From contig CAAAJI010000207.1 in the NCBI GenBank assembly GCA_900642245.1, forward strand, positions 64,872-74,930: a stretch of DNA of 10,059 bases, read 5' to 3'. Under the pieces are notes generated by a model. It ran no database searches. It was not told the origin of the DNA and saw nothing but the letters and a program-made list of their open reading frames with translations. Position 1 is the first letter of the stretch; the number at the start of each line of letters is the position of its first letter. Shown one piece after another: positions 5,803 through 10,059 of this stretch. The DNA is from Fragilaria radians (taxonomy: Eukaryota > Bacillariophyta > Fragilariophyceae > Fragilariales > Fragilariaceae). A program made the translations under genes and the position numbers.

Positions 5803-7516
5803 ATGGAGGATGAAAAGGTTGCAATCCAACGACGTTCGGCTCAGGAGGCTGGTTTTCGTCAAGAAAAAGAAAATATCTTGATTGAATTGGGTGCTTCTCC
5901 TTCCGAATTGTTGACTTCGTCAGCTCCACAGAGACTTCGACAAAAAATGGATAACAATCTCAGTGCGACGGTTTCTAATCCACAATATCGAGATCCATTG
6001 TCATCGCTGGAAGAGCCTGTAAGCAATGAAGAACCATCCATTCAGGATATTCATGAAGATATACCAACTCCATTTAACCATAGTGATGAGCAAGCTCAGT
6101 ATACTCGACAAGAACAGAGAACGAACCGATGGAAGAACCGAAAGAATACAATCTACATCAGTGTCAGTGTTGTTTTGATTCTTATCTTGATCATCATTGC
6201 TTCTACAACCATCATAATGCTAAACAAAAAGTCAGATTCTATTGTAGAAGGAGAATTGAATTTGCAGTGCACAATAGATCGCCAGAAGATTGTTGAATGT
6301 GATTCTGGTTCCCTAGAGGTTCCTGTTTTGTGCCAACAAAACCTTTGTTGAAGTATCAAAGGTACTCCTAAAGGAAAACGAATTATCCGAGTTGTATCCA
6401 TGCGATGCGACGCACTTTGGTCTGTTGGCTGTCGCTGTTGCAAAGGTAAATTCTAATGATCAGATTGAGAACATTTATCAGTATTGGATCCTTGCAATTC
6501 TTTACTTTGCTTTGGGTGGACAGGATTGGAGACAGGACAATTATTGGCTGACGGGTAGGTCATTTTGCGATGAGCCTTGGTTTGGTGTATCGTGTTCGGA
6601 GGAAGGCACTGTCGAAAGTATTGACCTTGTTGCAATTAAGTTAGTGGGAACATTTCCAACTGAAATAGCGTTGCTCAGCTCGTTGCGTAAACTGCATTTG
6701 TCAAACAGTGATATTTTGGGGACATTACCATCCGAGATTGGAAGTATGCAGAATCTCTCAAGCCTAGAACTTCCAAATACTCAAATTAGTGGTACAATAC
6801 CCTCTGAAATTGGTCTATGTCAAAGCCTTGAATATATAGACATCATTGAGACAAAGATATCAGGCTCGATTCCATCAGAGATTGGAAAGTTATCCATGTT
6901 ACGTGAGTTGTGTTCAAAGTCTTAGATTTGTATTCTATTTGAAATATTTCCTTATTTTCTCTTGCTTGTTCGCTTTTTAGAATTTCTTGGATTGATGAGC
7001 CCACTGGAAGGGACACTACCGACAGAAATGGGCAATCTTTCAAGCCTCTCAAAACTTGATTTAGCACATCTTAGCAATTTAAGTGGAAGTCTTCCATCTC
7101 AATTTGTTAATCTGACTAGTCTTTCTGAATTCAGTTTGACTCATTGTTTCTATAATGATATTCAGTTTCCCGTTTTTGTATCTAGCCTTCCGCCTTTTTT
7201 GGAAAAGCTTGAAGTGCTGTCGAACAATTTTAGAGGCTCAATACCCAAGGAAATTGCAACCTTTCAAAGGTTGACTTATTTGAGCTTTACAGAAATGTCT
7301 TTGACCGGATCATTGCCATCTGAAATCGGAATGATGACAGAACTTGAGTCGCTGGTGTTTGATTCCTTACGACATCTAGAAGGGAGGATACCGTCAGAAT
7401 TGGGACAATTAACACATTTGACTTCTCTAGAAATAGAGTGTACTCCGTTTCCAATGCCTTTCCCGTCAGAGGTATCCAGTTTACCTGGGCTTGAAATGAC
7501 TTTAATCAGTTGCTAG
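5803..7516 (+). CDS. LRR receptor-like membrane protein, copy 3 (one intron, one frameshift)
   Basis: This is a ~544-residue membrane protein with extracellular leucine-rich repeats, probably for recognition or adhesion; no kinase or other signalling domain is present. Residues 1-115 form a hydrophilic tail rich in Glu and Arg, ending in basic RWKNRK. Residues 116-140 are a clear membrane span (VVLILILIIIAS). The basic side predicts tail-in, repeats-out. After the span comes a region with Cys, then an LRR N-terminal cap (YWILAILYFALGGQDW, then FCDEPWFGVSC), then about eleven plant-type repeats ending in TLPSEIG/TIPSEIG forms, and stop TAG at 7514-7516. The frame changes once between 6314 and 6349: the first frame ends at TGA 6349-6351, while the downstream frame carries CANKTFVEVSKVLLKENELS straight into the cap. 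A 78-base intron (6903-6980) joins the repeats in phase. The frameshift may be a real lesion or an assembly error; a 43-base intron 6319-6361 would also restore frame but seems too short. Confidence 0.8.
6903..6980 (+). other. Spliceosomal intron of LRR copy 3 (78 nt, phase 1)
   Basis: The donor GTGAGT at 6903 and acceptor TTTTTAG ending at 6980 flank a T-rich segment with an in-frame stop (TAG at 6923-6925). Splicing joins C of one codon to AA and gives GKLSMLQFLGLMSPLEGTLP, a normal-length leucine-rich repeat bridging the two exons. That restoration of repeat periodicity is the main support. Confidence 0.85.
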
Positions 7517-8002
7517 CTCTGTATTGTTTGTTCCTAATCTGACTTGCAGTGCAATTAAGATGAATGGCTTCAGTTGAAAGCAAATGCTCTAAGAATCATT
7601 AAGATAATTTTTTTATCCGGGTGCCGTTACACAGTATATTGAGCTGGTTGAGAATGTCAAACGCAAATAGGAATACTTTATTTTGTAGTCTTCTATCTTT
7701 TTGCATTGTGCTTACACTGTAGACAATCAAGTACCCTTCTTTGGATGTCACTGAAAAAAGTAAGGTATGTAAAGGTAAAAGTGAAGTAAGAGAAGAATAG
7801 AATACCTTAGAATACTTGCTTTGTTTATCAAATGTCTATCGTCAAATCCTCTAGGCCTGTTTTCCTTCTAGATGCGACACATAAATTGTATGTTGTAGCT
7901 ATCATTTTCATATGAGCATTCAATTCTTTCCAAATAAAATGAGTTATGAAGAAATAATATAAATACCTGAATGCTATAAATTAGTTGTTGGTGAATCACA
8001 TA
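7517..8002 (+). other. 3' flank of LRR copy 3 (no gene)
   Basis: No gene is seen. The first ~55 bases and the last ~45 bases match the continuous 3' flank of copy 1 (739-846). The central ~390 bases (about 7570-7955) have no counterpart there, so they were inserted here or deleted there. An AATGCTCTAA at 7583-7592 and AATGCTATAA at 7970-7979 stand either side, resembling the single AATGCTCTAA at 814-823, but homology extends left of the second one, so they are not a clean target duplication. The central part is purine-rich in places and holds a TAAGGTAT/ATACCTTA inverted repeat (7761-7809). The flank ends at CACATA, where the pogo-like element begins. Confidence 0.55.
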
Positions 8003-10059
8003 CCGTAGATGACAAATTATATGACCCTGCATTTTGACCTAAAGTGCATGTCATTATGAAATAGTGAAAGTGCATTTAAGTTGTTTTGTCTAAATGTTTA
8101 ATTATGAATGCAAAATGAGTTTTAAGCTCATTCAAGTACTGAGTTCTACAGCTGTATGCTGATCTACCAATGCTTGGTATACTCGAGATTGTGAAAGCTT
8201 TTCAAGATGCGCCTCAAATAGCACTTTTGTAGTGTCTGACCATGGATCCAGACCACATGTTTTGAAAGAATCTGCAATCCAACGATTTTTTCTGTTTGCA
8301 GAATTGATTTTATCATAGGCATTTTCAATAAAACCGACAAGATCTTCTCAAGATACTGGTATTTTGTCTCCTGCATTAAGACTTAATGATTCTTCCGAGT
8401 TACGGAAAAGTTCAAAAACATGGTTATGATATTCCTCTCTGATCATCTTCTTAAGTGGTCCATTGACTACTATATCAGGAGGTTGGTAGATTGATGTCAA
8501 ACATGGATCAATGAATTCCACAACCAACTCCTCTTGCTCCGGGTGACTAGCATTGATGTCTTTCAGTGCTTGTTTCACTTGATCGCAAACATGTGTTGGT
8601 GCATGATCATACACCAAACCCACTCGCATTCCGCGACCCTTGTATAAATCTGCAATATAACGTAAATATAAAATGTTAGTCTCGGAAGTCATCCAGTGAC
8701 TTGACGTGAACAGCACAATACTATCACTGTAACTTTGCCACTGCTTCATCAATTGTTTGCCAAATTTTCCGGTGAAAATGATAAATGGACGCAACAAAGA
8801 GGAAGAAAGCATATCCATTGTCACCATGAGCGTACATCCTTCCTTTTCATTAAATTTTGCTGCAGTTCCCACACGTTTCTCACCCGAGGGAACAAGAATA
8901 CGTGAGTTACGTTCATGAAAGCGTATAAATGTCTCATCAGCAGCCATTACAGCACAAACATTTTTTTCTCAAAATGTTTTCACAATTCGTGCAGCTCCTT
9001 CACGAGATCTTTCCAATCAATTGGTATTTGCTGGGAAATGGTTGCCTTTCTGTCCGTGAAATTAATCCGCTGTAAGCTTCTCTTTAGAAACACATAGAAA
9101 TGATTTGTATTCCCACCTTTATCAAGTACATTCTCAAAGAAATCTCCTTGTGTAAATTTTTTCATGCATTGAACTCTTACTTCAGACTTTGTTATGGGTT
9201 GACCGCTTTTCCACCGTTCTTGGACTTAACTTCCACACAAACTCATGAGCTTCTTGGTATTTAAGATTTTTTGTCTTTTCAGCTTGGTTTAAACGCTTTG
9301 CCGTTTTCTTCATATAAACATAATTATCCTGCTTATATGCTTTACTTACTAGCATTGTCACCATTTTAAGTTCGCTTGCCACAAGCACTACCTTTGGGTT
9401 CTTCTCCACCCTTTTAGCATACCTGTCCACATTGACAGAAGTTCTACCTGAAAAAAAGCTTAGTAGCCTTTCCTTTGCTGCATCATTCTCAATATTTTGA
9501 ATCACATCTCCTCCTTTAAGATGTTTTATGATTGTAATCCATTTCAAAACCATATCATGTCACTTAAGCAATTCTTGAATGTATTCTCCAACAAGCTTGG
9601 GTAAGCCCACCGCAACATACTCATTCTTTTGTTGGCAAGTTCTGGATGAAGGTAGAAGTATATTCTTTGAGCACGTTCATTCCAGGATATTTCTTCTCAT
9701 GACTTTGTTTTGACACATTGAATTGCTGATGCACTGTGATTGTCTTGCTCAGCATTACCACATTTCTCTTCAATTTCTGATTCAAGCTCACTTCTCTTTA
9801 AGTTTTTCTCTTGCATTTGAATTAGTTTTAAGCGTTCTGCTTCCGTACCAAATATAACCCAATTACTTAAAGCAGCCTGCCTACGTTCTTTTTCTTTCAA
9901 TTTTGTAGATGAACCATATTTCTCTGCCTTCGATATGTCAATGTAGAAACCAATTTTTGTCTGTGTCATGTGGCATCTTGCCTTCTTACGAATGGGTGAT
10001 TAGCGGATATTTTTGCTCAAATCTAATGTGCTTTTGTTTTAATCTAATGAGGAATCGTG
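8003..10059 (-). mobile_element. Pogo/Tigger-like (Tc1-mariner superfamily) DNA transposon, right end outside the window
   Basis: The element contains a DDE_1 transposase on the minus strand with a CENP-B/pogo-type helix-turn-helix region. Its left end is placed by comparison with the duplicated LRR 3' flank: copies 1 and 3 match through GAATCACATA, then copy 3 departs into CCGTAGATGAC at 8003. The junction falls at a TA (8001-8002; 845-846 in the empty copy), the usual target of this superfamily. Between the left end and the transposase stop are two AAAGTGCAT direct repeats (8041-8049 and 8067-8075), possible subterminal binding sites. No matching inverted terminal repeat is seen before the right edge, so the other end must lie beyond. 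The transposase is broken, so this copy is not autonomous. Confidence 0.75.
8132..9969 (-). pseudogene. Pogo-like DDE_1 transposase, broken (six lesions)
   Basis: When intact it would cut and paste the element at TA sites. From ATG at 9969 the N-terminal part is charged (AEKYGSSTKLKEKERRQAAL). Later comes an HTH region typical of pogo/CENP-B proteins: RWKSGQPITKSEVRVQ, then FYVFLKRSLQRINFTDRKAT. The catalytic part (8947-8351) has AADETF with the first Asp, VYDHAPTH with the second, and IYQPPDIVVNGPLKKMIREE with the third, spaced DD43D. The tail has RWIADSFKTCGLDPW, a usual ending for the family, and stops at 8132-8134. Lesions seen are in-frame TGA at 9697-9699, a frameshift near 9555, one near 9225, one near 9005, TGA at 8969-8971, and TGA at 8348-8350. 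The frames join into about 610 codons, so the gene was near full length before it decayed. The three acidic residues remain. Confidence 0.85.

Noticed and set aside
6153..6443. 96-codon minus frame opposite the membrane-span region
   Set aside because: It is antisense to the clear LRR gene and has no features of its own.
8164..8376. 70-codon minus frame at the end of the transposase as a separate gene
   Set aside because: A different frame of the same DNA reads through a TGA at 8348-8350 into the expected transposase tail (RWIADSFKTCGLDPW), so this frame is a shadow.
9980..10059. Right terminal inverted repeat of the pogo-like element inside the window
   Set aside because: The reverse complement of the left end (CCGTAGATGAC) is not found before 10059. 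Two ATCTAATG repeats near the edge are direct, not inverted.

Overview
The window looks like nuclear DNA of a diatom or close stramenopile relative. It is AT-rich and has a GT-AG intron. Its one near-complete gene encodes an N-in/C-out membrane protein with plant-type leucine-rich repeats (LxGTIPSEIG). It also carries a decayed Ty3/gypsy retroelement whose signatures (ADALSRL, FGRDM, DMWKHRSHIL) resemble the gypsy elements known from diatoms. The organism call rests on family resemblance, not on a marker gene.

Layout. From the left edge to 266 is an unrecognised open frame. It abuts the 3' end of a first LRR gene (274-738). After a short flank comes a second LRR copy, of which only the promoter (about 1004-1193) and first ~160 bp (1194-1352) survive, with several frameshifts and stops. 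From 1353 to 5649 lies decayed sequence holding a minus-strand Ty3/gypsy relic (gag, linker, RT, RNase H and integrase pieces between about 4330 and 2186), a second unidentified decayed minus-strand coding stretch (about 4963-4651), and gene-free AT-rich sequence. A third LRR copy follows with its own promoter (5650-5802) and an almost complete gene (5803-7516; 78-nt intron; one frameshift near 6314-6349). From 8003 to the right edge is a pogo/Tigger-like DNA transposon on the minus strand with a broken DDE_1 transposase (9969-8132).

Reading. The three LRR pieces lie head to tail. Stop-to-ATG spacing between the first two is only 455 bp. Promoters and 3' flanks are recognisably duplicated, so this is a tandem receptor-like family undergoing birth and death, with transposons inserting in and between copies. 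Comparing the 3' flanks of copies 1 and 3 gives an empty-site/filled-site pair that places the left end of the pogo element at a TA dinucleotide. I see no intact mobile-element gene, no certain RNA gene, no CRISPR array and no clear novel system. The most useful observations are the conserved promoter block, the frameshift in the surviving LRR gene, and the transposon boundary.
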